DNA of 64,000 nt from Cyanobacteria bacterium OH_CDB_20 (GTDB lineage: Bacteria > Cyanobacteriota > Vampirovibrionia > Gastranaerophilales > Gastranaerophilaceae), in NCBI GenBank assembly GCA_023415935.1, contig JAEZIX010000115.1:23132-87131 (forward strand). Direction: 5' to 3'. The notes beneath the pieces were generated by a model. It did no database searches, had not been told where the DNA came from, and was given only the letters and a program-made list of their open reading frames with translations. Positions 44,492-53,244 of this stretch are shown here, piece by piece. Numbering within the stretch: the first letter of the stretch is position 1; each line of letters opens with the position of its first letter. Made by a program: the position numbers and the translations under genes.

Positions 44492-44511
44492 AATTTTTTC
44501 TCCTTATGGTT

Positions 44512-44727
44512 TTATGTATCACTAATCTTGCAAGATTTTTTTTCATTTTTATCCCACTCGATAAGCAAATTTACAAAGCCAAAAAGGTTAGCCTGAATCT
44601 CAATTGCCTGTTCATCCGTAATGGGTGAACAGGCATACTCTTGAAACTCCTGCTTTGTCAGCTCTATGAAATTTTGATTTCTTAGTTTTTTCATACCAAA
44701 ATTTGCCTTTTGTAAACTTACTTTCAA
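44512..44727 (-). CDS. Small hypothetical protein of the recombinase module
   Basis: A 71-residue helical acidic/basic protein (LRNQNFIELTKQEFQEYACS, IEIQANLFGFVNLLIEWDKN). It is the first gene of the module and lies 20 bases before the HTH/zinc-ribbon gene. No ribosome site is obvious. Function unknown. Confidence 0.6.
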   Translation of the reverse strand: MKVSLQKANFGMKKLRNQNFIELTKQEFQEYACSPITDEQAIEIQANLFGFVNLLIEWDKNEKKSCKISDT

Positions 44728-44780
44728 GCTTTACAATAAGGCAATTTCTAAAAGGTTATAATGAAAACTCACAGGGGTTT

Positions 44781-45644
44781 TTATAAGTGGGAGTCTTCAT
44801 CTTTTAAAAATGTTTTCATCGGTTTTGCAATTTTAATAATATCGTTATCAATATAAGAGGTTTGAAACATTAGATTAACCATTTCAGCGACATAATTATT
44901 ATAAGGTTTCCCAAATTCTTTTTGGAAATATAATGAGATTTTTCTCACAAAAAATATTGACAGTGCTTTTTCTTTTTTAAATTCTCTAGTGATAGGATAT
45001 AAATCCGAAAATAAGTATGATATATCTTTTGTTTCTTGTTCAAAATTGTCTAACTCTTTTGTTGAGGTTTCTCTAAAAGCGTCAATATTTTTTTGTAAAT
45101 TGAAAAAATCATCTGTAACCATATGCCCATAAAAATGACATTCATATTCTTCCATTAAATCTTGTAGTTCTTCAGTTTTTTTTAGTATTTTTTCAAAGCA
45201 AATTTTTTCTTCTTTATGCTTAAAATAAAGCCTTAAGCCCCCTCCAAAATCATTTTCGATTCCCAGCAACTCTCTAGCAAATCTTTCTGTTTTTTCAGGC
45301 GAAATCTTATTTAAAGATAACCATAGTTCTTCCATCAATTGACTTGTAATAATTGGAGAAATAGTCATCAAATATTTTGTTCCGTGACTATAAAAATCAA
45401 AAATTATTTTACTTACTTTATCTTCCTTATAGCTCTTTACAAGTTGAATATAATCTTCAAATACTTTTTTTATATTAGGAGGAAGCCAAGAAGGAAAATC
45501 GATGTTGAGAAAATCAATATTTTTTCCTGTTAATTGTTTGATTTTTTCTTTTATGGATTCTAAAATGCAAAACATTGGGCTATTCTCAAGAGAATCGCTC
45601 TCTAAAAGTTTTATAAAGTTTTTTGCTTCTTTATCTGTAAACAT
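44781..45644 (-). CDS. Hypothetical helical protein, second of an unrecognised pair
   Basis: A 287-residue, mainly helical soluble protein. Regularly spaced hydrophobic residues suggest a bundle (EELWLSLNKISPEKTERFAR, ICFEKILKKTEELQDLMEEY). There is no signal peptide, membrane segment or known active site. It starts 6 bases after its partner (45651-46220), so they are one operon. Codon use is more A/T-rich than the chromosome genes nearby, consistent with acquisition. I do not recognise it; placement beside restriction and toxin-antitoxin genes suggests, without proof, a defence role. Confidence 0.68.
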   Translation of the reverse strand: MFTDKEAKNFIKLLESDSLENSPMFCILESIKEKIKQLTGKNIDFLNIDFPSWLPPNIKKVFEDYIQLVKSYKEDKVSKIIFDFYSHGTKYLMTISPIITSQLMEELWLSLNKISPEKTERFARELLGIENDFGGGLRLYFKHKEEKICFEKILKKTEELQDLMEEYECHFYGHMVTDDFFNLQKNIDAFRETSTKELDNFEQETKDISYLFSDLYPITREFKKEKALSIFFVRKISLYFQKEFGKPYNNYVAEMVNLMFQTSYIDNDIIKIAKPMKTFLKDEDSHL

Positions 45645-45650
45645 ATTATC

Positions 45651-46220
45651 CTATTTCAAGTTAATAACTTCTGTAATATTTTTTTCTGCATTAAATCTCA
45701 TTATAACTTCATTAACAAAATCATTACAAACATCAACAATGATTTTTTTATATTGTTGATAAGTTATATAATAGCAAATTTTATTTTTTGTGTTTATTGA
45801 ATTTATAAAAATACCGTCAAATCTGTTTTTATTAAAACATCCTTGAAAAACATAGCTATGTATAAATAGGTTACAAATATCTTGCAAGGAAATGGTAAAA
45901 TTTAAAGGTTTATCTAAGCAATAATTTTTTTCAATATCGCAAGAATGTCCGTAATAATCCAAAAGACGAGGCAATCTATATATTTTTTCATATCCAATAC
46001 AATGCAATTTTTCTTTGACTAAAAAATCAGTTATTTTTTTTGCTTCAATTAATTTTCTAATTATAAAACTCGTTACGAAGAAAAATTTTTCAATTTTTAA
46101 ATTATATTTATCTTGGTACTTTTCATCTTCATTAAGAATATCAAAATCTTTTAGAAATTTTTCAAAAGATTTTAATTCTTTATTTAATTCTTCTTTCCAA
46201 ATATACGACTCTATTATCAT
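45651..46220 (-). CDS. Hypothetical protein, first of an unrecognised pair
   Basis: A 189-residue protein of mixed helix and strand: an N-terminal helix (YIWKEELNKELKSFEKFLKD), then FFFVTSFIIRKLIEAKKITD, HCIGYEKIYRLPRLLDYYGH, and CYYITYQQYKKIIVDVCNDF. Several Cys and His (HSCDIEKNYC) could bind metal, but no family pattern is recognised. It precedes 44781-45644 by 6 bases. The gene is the last one before the probable right edge of the mobile block. Confidence 0.65.
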   Translation of the reverse strand: MIIESYIWKEELNKELKSFEKFLKDFDILNEDEKYQDKYNLKIEKFFFVTSFIIRKLIEAKKITDFLVKEKLHCIGYEKIYRLPRLLDYYGHSCDIEKNYCLDKPLNFTISLQDICNLFIHSYVFQGCFNKNRFDGIFINSINTKNKICYYITYQQYKKIIVDVCNDFVNEVIMRFNAEKNITEVINLK

Positions 46221-46463
46221 ATGAAGATTTTAGCACACAAACATTTTTTTGAATTTATGCTACATTGCTTAACAGCCAAGTTCTAAACTCGACTATCATA
46301 GGGTATTTTTTATTTTTTTTTGCATCTATTTTATAAAAGTTACATTGCATATCGCAATTCAATTTAAATTGTAAATTTATATATACAAAGTATATATTTA
46401 GTAGCAATAATTTATATTGCCATATTTTTTTATAAATATATATATTTATCTAAGGAACTAATA

Positions 46464-47381
46464 ATGGCAGATAGCTCAGACCTTTTATTAACACCCATAA
46501 AGTCGCAAAAAGCACAGTACAGCGGCTCAAAACAAGGAACTAAAGTAAAAAGTAAAGATTCTTCAACAGATTCTTTATTTACAACTAAAGAAAATAAATC
46601 AATCTTAACTGATGAGTTTATAAAAATAGATGGTAAAATTGATGAGACAATGCAAGGCTTGGTTAATGATTGCGGAACTTTATCAGGTTTAAATGCCCTT
46701 TCATACTCTGAGGCTGGAAGAAAAGCAATAAAAGATGCAATCAGCCAAGATGAAAACGGAGTTATAACTGTAAAATTCAAAGCAGTTAATATGGAATACA
46801 CTATCACTCCTGAAGAAATGGATGAAACATCGGCTTCACTTGGTGATGGAGATATGAAAGCATTTGAGATTGCATTAAAAAAATATAGAAAAGATATTAG
46901 AGACGGAAAAGTTGAAATAAATAAAGATATTCCAGAAATTATTTATCAAGAAGGAATATTTGATAACCCACTCGAAGGAGGCTCTGGTGAGCAAATAATG
47001 TCTCTTTTGACAGGAAACAAATCAAATAGCTTCTTTAATAGATTATTAAAACGTTCTTTTACCGACGAAGGGAAAAAAAGAAAAGAGGCTTTTGATAATT
47101 TTTTAGAAGATTTCGAAAAAAAACCTGAGAAATATGCTGCAACAGTGAATTTTGAAAAAATGGATGAAGATAAAGGAATAACATTAAACCACGAGTATGC
47201 AGTTAAAAAAATTGATGGGGATAATGTCGTCTTAGTTAATCCATGGGACTCAAGCAAGGAAACTGTTATTTCGAAGGATGAGTTTCTTTCATCTTTTATG
47301 TCTATAACAACTATTGAAGTCGAAAAGAAAGAAAGCGTTTATAATAAAATAAGTAATTTTTTCAGAGGCTTCTTTAATTGA
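46464..47381 (+). CDS. Calpain-like (C2-family) cysteine protease domain protein
   Basis: A 305-residue protein. DCGTLSGLNALSYSEAGRKA places a candidate nucleophile Cys at about 70, like the (G)DCWLLAAL block of calpains. LNHEYAVKKIDGDNVVLVNP gives the His (about 244) and the Asn of NPWD (about 259), corresponding to HAYSV...NPWG. So the Cys/His/Asn triad of peptidase family C2 is complete. The N-terminal 55 residues are polar and low-complexity; no signal peptide is seen. AAGGAAC precedes the start. It opens a five-gene block of eukaryote-like enzymes. Confidence 0.75.
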   Translation: MADSSDLLLTPIKSQKAQYSGSKQGTKVKSKDSSTDSLFTTKENKSILTDEFIKIDGKIDETMQGLVNDCGTLSGLNALSYSEAGRKAIKDAISQDENGVITVKFKAVNMEYTITPEEMDETSASLGDGDMKAFEIALKKYRKDIRDGKVEINKDIPEIIYQEGIFDNPLEGGSGEQIMSLLTGNKSNSFFNRLLKRSFTDEGKKRKEAFDNFLEDFEKKPEKYAATVNFEKMDEDKGITLNHEYAVKKIDGDNVVLVNPWDSSKETVISKDEFLSSFMSITTIEVEKKESVYNKISNFFRGFFN

Positions 47382-47464
47382 GTCTAATAAATATAGGTTT
47401 GATATAATTATTATAATTAAATGATTATAAGCATCAACGACAATTTTACATAATTTTATAATAT

Positions 47465-48397
47465 TTAATCTTCTAAATATTTATCAACATCACTTTCAGT
47501 TAGTGTATTTGTGGTGATACCTTTGCAATCATAATCTTGCAATTTATCCAATTCCGATTCGTCATCAACAGTCCAAGCCTCAAACGAAAAACCTGCTTTT
47601 TCAACCATTTCGCTTGACGCCTTGTCCATAACAGTCGACTTAACATCTAAAAAGACCTCGTTATCATCTGTTTTTAGACTTTGCAATGTTGCTATTGTTT
47701 TAGCAGAAGGCTTATCACTGCTTAAATAACCTAGTCTACAATCCGGCATAAGCTGATTTATCATTTTTAAATACTCGGGATTAAAACTAATCCAAGTAAC
47801 TTTATCTTCAAGCCCAGCTTCTTTTATTGCATCAACAAGAATTTTTGCTTTTTCTAAATCAAACTTGGAATCTTGTTTTAACTCAACATATGGACTTAAT
47901 CCGTTTTCAGAACAACAATCTGCAAATTCAGAAAAAGTTGGAATTTTTGTTCCTTTATACTCTTTTCCTTTCCAAATGCCAAAATCGAGCTTCAATAAAT
48001 CTTTATATTTCATATCAGAACATTTTCTGCTAAAGAAAAGTTTCCATCCATTCTTGTGCCTTGCTGTCCGATTAATAGTCGTGTCATGCAAAAGAACAGG
48101 AACTCCATCTTTTGTCCAGGAAACATCACATTCCACTTTATCAAACCCGTTTTCTGCAGCTTCAATATATGCAGGAAGTGTATTTTCCGGTGCATCTACG
48201 CAATAACCTCTATGAGCAATTACTTCCATATCTTCTTCAGGTGCCTTTTCTATAGATAACTCTGTATTTAGATTAACTGAATTTACATTATTTTTAGCAT
48301 AAATACTAAAAGGTTCCCCTTTTTGGATTCCGAAATCTGTAAAAGGAGTTCTTATGTTGGTTATACCATTTATTGATTTTAGCTCGTTTAGCAGCAA
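47465..48397 (-). CDS. Glycerophosphodiester phosphodiesterase
   Basis: A 310-residue protein with a complete GDPD domain: AHRGYCVDAPENTLPAYIEA (His62, Arg63), VECDVSWTKDGVPVLLHDTT (Glu89, Asp91, His104), PTFSEFADCC, PYVELKQDS, and VTWISFNPE, all with the conserved metal/catalytic residues. It hydrolyses glycerophosphodiesters to glycerol 3-phosphate and an alcohol. Unlike exported GDPDs it has no signal peptide but a 55-residue N-terminal extension (GITNIRTPFTDFGIQKGEPF). The start is TTG at 48397 with a weak site and is uncertain; an ATG at 48229 would remove the extension. Confidence 0.9.
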   Translation of the reverse strand: MLLNELKSINGITNIRTPFTDFGIQKGEPFSIYAKNNVNSVNLNTELSIEKAPEEDMEVIAHRGYCVDAPENTLPAYIEAAENGFDKVECDVSWTKDGVPVLLHDTTINRTARHKNGWKLFFSRKCSDMKYKDLLKLDFGIWKGKEYKGTKIPTFSEFADCCSENGLSPYVELKQDSKFDLEKAKILVDAIKEAGLEDKVTWISFNPEYLKMINQLMPDCRLGYLSSDKPSAKTIATLQSLKTDDNEVFLDVKSTVMDKASSEMVEKAGFSFEAWTVDDESELDKLQDYDCKGITTNTLTESDVDKYLED

Positions 48398-48501
48398 AAT
48401 TATATCTCTTAATTTCGTGATATATATATTAAAAAATATTTTTAGAAAAAATTGCCTTTAAACATAAAGTTGGTAAAGAATTAGGAAGAGAATTTAAATT
48501 A

Positions 48502-51500
48502 TTATTTACCAAGAGTTTTTAGATATGCTTCATATTCTGCAATCATAATTTCAAAAGATGTTATTTGCCCAGAGCTTGCTAAAAAATCACCGTGTTTATA
48601 GACTTGTGACTTCATTGCAGACGCCAAATAAGGATTTAACGCGTTAGCTTTAGAATATAATTGTTCAAAATAATCTTCTTGAGGACTTGCTTCTTTTGCA
48701 ATCCAAGGTTTTCCTTCAACTGCACCAACTAAAGGTACACCATTTGCAGATGGTCTTGCATAGCGGCTTGAAATATCAGCAATTGCATTTAACATAGCAT
48801 CAGGAATTTTTCCATTGCAATATATAGTTATTGGATCATGTCTATTGGTCCATTTAGAAGCTGTTAGAGGTGTTTTATAATATGACATTACTGTCTGAGA
48901 ATCAGTCAATCTATGCTTAACACCTTTAGCATCAATATATTCGCCTGTTCTAAAGAAAGTATCTAACTCTTTAAGCAAACTAGGATCAGCTGTAACATTT
49001 AAAGACATTCTCTCAACTGCACCGTCGAACGATACGCCTCTTTGTTTTCGATAACACCAGCCATTTTGTTCAATATTATAGCCATCTATAGGCTTTTCAT
49101 CTATAGCATTTTGCATAGCTGCAACGCCTTTTTTGAAAGTTGATTCTGGAGAGTATTCTGTTTTTCTTATTCTGTCATATACATCGTTTGATATTTGCCA
49201 AAAATTAGGATTATTTCCATATACTTTTCTTAAATATTGAGAATCAAAATTTGCAAACTGTGAAGAAGAATTAATTTCTGGTTTAATTATTCTTGTACCA
49301 TTAAAAGAAATGTCATTTATGTAAAGTTTACCGCCGGTTTTTATTATTTGAAGATGATTTCTAGAAATCCCTGCATCATTTGGATTTATATCATTTCTTC
49401 CTAATACAATTATATCGCCATCTTTCATGCCAGCAAGCTTACTCTTCATAGCAGGAGAGTTGAAATCCAATGTTGAATTATTACCTAAGGCAAATACAGC
49501 CCCTTCTTTAGGAAGTTCAATTGCCACTTTTTGAGGTAATTTCTGACCTGATACAAACGAATCTAATGTTTTTGCCCCCAAAATAGGAGAACTTGTGGAA
49601 GTTTCATCTAGCTCCATTTTTTTGATTTTTTCCATTGAAGCAGTAATGTCTTTTGCAAAATATTGGTCGTTTTCTTTTGTAATTTCAGCATATTTAACTT
49701 TTACTGTTCCATCCGGCATAGTGACTTCTTGAGTAACTATAGTAGAATGTCCATCTGATGTTCCCATAAGCGAGATTAAGTTTTTATTGTTTCTTCCTGA
49801 TGACATGTCATAATCGACACCATCAACAGTTAATGATTTTTTACCAATCTCATATTCAACAAAACCACTATTAATCATTTCAGCTGTGATTTGTTTTTCA
49901 TCGACATCAGCTTTTTTTCCTGAATTTGGTAAAGTTTCTTCTGCTTGCATTGCATTAACGCGTTCCATTGATGCCGTAATATCTTTTGCAAAATATTGAC
50001 CATTTTCTTTGGTAATTTCAGCATATTTAACTTTTACTGTTCCATCAGGCATTGTAACTTCCTGAGTAACAATTGTAGAATGTCCATCTGATGAACCCAC
50101 CAATGCAATTAGATTTTTATTATTACTTTTTGTTGATAAATCATAATCAACGCCATCAATAGTTGTAGTTTTATCGCCAAATACATATTTTATTTCAGTA
50201 CCATTAGTTGTTACCGGTACTTCGGCATTAGAAGTATCAGCTTCTGCTTTTGGCTGGTTATCTTTAGCATAAAAACCTTCTGCACGTTCCATTGACTCAG
50301 TAATGTCTTTTGCAAAATATTGACCATTCTCTTGAGTAATTTCTGCATATTTTACTTTTACTGTTCCATCCGGCATAGTGACTTCTTGAGTAACTACAGT
50401 TGAGTGCCCGTCTGAAGATCCCACCAATGCAATTAGATTTTTATTATTTCCTTCTGTTGATAAGTCATAATCAACACCATCAACAGTTATTGACTTATCT
50501 CCAAATTTATAGCCGATTTCACTGCCATAAGTTTTTAAAGGTAATTCAGGATCAGAAATAGCAGTTTTAGGAATTTCGACATAATCAGCATCTACACTAA
50601 CTTTTTGTAGCTCAATAGCTTTTGTTTTAGCTTTAGCACCTAAAATACCTGTTACAATGGAAAGCGCCTGACTTAATCCTTCACCTTGCAGGTCAACATT
50701 TCCTGTTATTACTAAATCAGAAGCCAAACTCAAAGCAACATCGCTTCCTTTTTCAGCTACCCAGCTTAATGCTTTGCTTTGTGTTTTTGTAAGAACTACT
50801 CCACCGAGACCTTCTGAAATTGTATTTATTCCGCGACCTGCTGCTTGGAGTGCAACTTCTGTAACTGTTTCTTTTGCCAAATCCGCCAACTCTTGTTCTG
50901 ACATACCATTTTCAGAAGTAAGATCATCGGCTGCTTCCATTGCATTATCCATATACATACCAACTTGTGATACGATATTTCCTGCTTTCATAAGTCCTAG
51001 ACCTAGAGGAGGGCAGAATATTGTAGCAATTCCACCAACTACCATCATTGCAATACCACCAATTTGGCATATTGAAGCTAGTTTTTCAGCATATGTATTT
51101 TGGTCTTCACAGTATTTATCTAATACTTTTTGCAATACATTTGTTTTGCCTACTGCCTTGAGCTGTGATTCTCCATATATTTGAGCAATTTCATCAATAC
51201 TTTTACCATATGTGGATTGAACATTATTTTTATATTCTTCTTCAAATTTAGTTGTTGTAAAGCAAGATAGATTTGAATTAACGGCTTTTAATTCATCTTC
51301 AGTTAAAGGTAGCTCTTCACCTGCTTCATTTGTTTTTACTAATTCATTATTTTTGTTAACAGATATTATACCTTGAATCCCAAATGTTTTAGGATTTTCA
51401 GATTGCACATTAGCTAAGAAATCATTAAACTTATCATTTGCAACTTCATCGCCATAGTACATGGAGAATAGAGCTTTTGCGTCATTAATATTTTTTGCTG

Positions 51501-52995
51501 TGGAGAGTAATGATTCAAATTGCAAAGTTGAATTTAAACCAACAGCAACTGTCGAATATTCTTGACCTTTTTCCATATAATCTAGAATGTTGTTCTGATC
51601 ATAAGGAACGCCCATATACTGTTCAAAAACTTGAGCAAATGTTTTATCGCCTTCACCATTTAAAGCTTTTGTCATTTCTGCAAGCATTGCATCATTACTT
51701 GCAATGACATCTTTTATATCATCTTTTGATATTCCGGCACTTAAAACTTCTTTTATCCAGTTATAACCGTCACTTACCCAACCATCTTCATTTTCTTGAG
51801 CTTCAAATCCAGCTTTTAAAGAAGCAGCGCTTTGAGTGTAATAATCAAGCATTACAGCTTGAATTACCTGCTCATCTGTATAAGTGCCACTTTTAATATA
51901 TTTTGCGGCAGCTGCTTCTGCAATTTCAGCAGAAAGAACATCTGCAGGAACCAACTCTTCAACAGAATCGGCTTCAGTAGTTGCCTGTGTTTCACTTAAC
52001 TTGTCATTCTTTTTATCAAAATTTACATTTTGAACGATGAATGATGATACGCTTTTTATATCATCTGCTCCGCCTGCTCCTTCAAGACTTTGAACAGTTG
52101 AAGTATTCAATGTTATTGAATCATCACCATGTTCAGCTTTTAAGTTTTCAATTTTGCCTTCTGTAACTAAGAAAGTATCATTATCTCTTCCACCATAAAG
52201 ATTTTTAACTTTAGAGTTTTCAACGATAATAGTATCATCGCCATTATTGCCGGATGCTTCATTTACAGTTGAATTTTCAATATAAATTGAATCATCGCCG
52301 CCTTGTGCATTTATTGCACCTGTTATAGTAGACTGATTTTTTATTATAATATTTTCATTGCCATCCCAGCCTGAAATATCTCTTACAGTAGAATTATCAA
52401 CTGTAATTGAGTTTTCGCCCGCATCACCGTTTATTCTTTCAGCAGTTGATTTATCTAAAACAATATTATCATTTCCGTCTCTTGCATTTAGATTTCTAAC
52501 AGTAGAATCGTGTAAAACGACGTTATCATTTTTATTTCCAAGATTAATGTTATCAATATTAGAGTCATAAACTGTAATAGTATTTTCATCATTGGAACCA
52601 TCAATAGAATTTATATCCAGTCCTTCAATTACAATTTCTCCAGTAACTTTATTTTCTCTAACTTTACCGTTTCCAATTTCAGAAACATCAATTACTGTAC
52701 CATTAGACGTAGTATAAGTTGTTCTCCATCCAAACAAACCTGTTTTTTTAGCATCAATCTCTACCCAATCTGAAGATGAATAATCATCATCTTCTTGCAT
52801 AGTAGCAACTTCATTAGAAAGATCTTCTTCAGATGTAACTTTATCAGATACCTTTGGATCTTTTGAATCAGGGTTTAATAAATCAACTTTAGGCTCTACT
52901 TTTGCAGCAGTACTTTTATCATTTTTGGCACCACCAGTGCGACCTAATGACTCAATTTTAGCTTTTTTCCCTACAAATTGACTATAAAAAGACAT
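48502..52995 (-). CDS. Giant multidomain protein: beta-helix repeats, tandem repeats, FHA domain
   Basis: A 1497-residue protein (AAAGGGAAG before ATG). Residues 1-105: polar lead. About 115-330: repeated 22-24-residue units such as DGNDNIVLDKSTAERINGDA, reading as a beta-helix. 350-650: helical. 650-690: hydrophobic (GGIAMMVVGGIATIFCPPLG). Three nearly identical 80-residue units at about 825-905, 930-1010 and 1040-1122 each contain GVDYDLST and TQEVTMPDGTVKVKYAEIT. About 1165-1240: FHA domain (VLGRNDIN, SRNHLQI, NGTRI). 1290-1497: C-terminal domain (RMSLNVTAD, NRHDPITIYC) that faintly recalls HopA1-type effectors. No signal peptide. A toxin- or effector-like architecture; function unknown. 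Confidence 0.85.
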   Translation of the reverse strand: MSFYSQFVGKKAKIESLGRTGGAKNDKSTAAKVEPKVDLLNPDSKDPKVSDKVTSEEDLSNEVATMQEDDDYSSSDWVEIDAKKTGLFGWRTTYTTSNGTVIDVSEIGNGKVRENKVTGEIVIEGLDINSIDGSNDENTITVYDSNIDNINLGNKNDNVVLHDSTVRNLNARDGNDNIVLDKSTAERINGDAGENSITVDNSTVRDISGWDGNENIIIKNQSTITGAINAQGGDDSIYIENSTVNEASGNNGDDTIIVENSKVKNLYGGRDNDTFLVTEGKIENLKAEHGDDSITLNTSTVQSLEGAGGADDIKSVSSFIVQNVNFDKKNDKLSETQATTEADSVEELVPADVLSAEIAEAAAAKYIKSGTYTDEQVIQAVMLDYYTQSAASLKAGFEAQENEDGWVSDGYNWIKEVLSAGISKDDIKDVIASNDAMLAEMTKALNGEGDKTFAQVFEQYMGVPYDQNNILDYMEKGQEYSTVAVGLNSTLQFESLLSTAKNINDAKALFSMYYGDEVANDKFNDFLANVQSENPKTFGIQGIISVNKNNELVKTNEAGEELPLTEDELKAVNSNLSCFTTTKFEEEYKNNVQSTYGKSIDEIAQIYGESQLKAVGKTNVLQKVLDKYCEDQNTYAEKLASICQIGGIAMMVVGGIATIFCPPLGLGLMKAGNIVSQVGMYMDNAMEAADDLTSENGMSEQELADLAKETVTEVALQAAGRGINTISEGLGGVVLTKTQSKALSWVAEKGSDVALSLASDLVITGNVDLQGEGLSQALSIVTGILGAKAKTKAIELQKVSVDADYVEIPKTAISDPELPLKTYGSEIGYKFGDKSITVDGVDYDLSTEGNNKNLIALVGSSDGHSTVVTQEVTMPDGTVKVKYAEITQENGQYFAKDITESMERAEGFYAKDNQPKAEADTSNAEVPVTTNGTEIKYVFGDKTTTIDGVDYDLSTKSNNKNLIALVGSSDGHSTIVTQEVTMPDGTVKVKYAEITKENGQYFAKDITASMERVNAMQAEETLPNSGKKADVDEKQITAEMINSGFVEYEIGKKSLTVDGVDYDMSSGRNNKNLISLMGTSDGHSTIVTQEVTMPDGTVKVKYAEITKENDQYFAKDITASMEKIKKMELDETSTSSPILGAKTLDSFVSGQKLPQKVAIELPKEGAVFALGNNSTLDFNSPAMKSKLAGMKDGDIIVLGRNDINPNDAGISRNHLQIIKTGGKLYINDISFNGTRIIKPEINSSSQFANFDSQYLRKVYGNNPNFWQISNDVYDRIRKTEYSPESTFKKGVAAMQNAIDEKPIDGYNIEQNGWCYRKQRGVSFDGAVERMSLNVTADPSLLKELDTFFRTGEYIDAKGVKHRLTDSQTVMSYYKTPLTASKWTNRHDPITIYCNGKIPDAMLNAIADISSRYARPSANGVPLVGAVEGKPWIAKEASPQEDYFEQLYSKANALNPYLASAMKSQVYKHGDFLASSGQITSFEIMIAEYEAYLKTLGK
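49630..50520 (-). repeat. Three tandem coding repeats of about 240 bp
   Basis: Three units, at about 50286-50520, 49965-50205 and 49630-49875, encode the 80-residue repeat of the giant protein. The DNA is still highly alike between copies, including synonymous positions across the TMPDGTVKVKYAEIT stretch, so the duplication is recent or maintained by conversion. Linkers between units differ fully. Confidence 0.85.
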
Positions 52996-53244
52996 AAACT
53001 TCCCTTTGATTACATAATCAAACTTCGACTAACTACCCAAAAACTTTAGCTCTTTCGAGCTATTCTTAAAGTTTTGTAACAATATTCAACAAGGAAAAAT
53101 AAGATGTGATAAGTATTTTACACATCTTAAAGCAAAATAAGATTATTTATTTTGTAATAATTCTATTGGTTCCATTGGTGAATAGGCAATTTTCAAACAA
53201 AAATAATCTTTATATTCTATATTGGGAAAATATTGGGAACACGA

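Larger units (their letters stand above)
36625..46312. mobile_element. Second mobile element abutting the island (right edge uncertain)
   Basis: To the right of attR is a further block of accessory genes: a large serine recombinase, HigBA, an MmeI-type restriction enzyme, a tyrosine recombinase with accessory genes, and two unrecognised genes, before conserved-lineage genes resume at 46464. The left edge is the tRNA-derived repeat. The right edge is uncertain: a weak resemblance to the tRNA end (AGTTC-x-AA-x-CTC, then AGGGTATTTTTT) occurs at 46281-46312. It may be two elements rather than one. Confidence 0.5.

Noticed and set aside
48502..52995. OspF/SpvC-type phosphothreonine lyase for the C-terminal domain
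   Set aside because: The lyase motifs (KFHISV and the catalytic Lys/His environment) do not align beyond a few residues; only a weak HopA1-like pattern is left.
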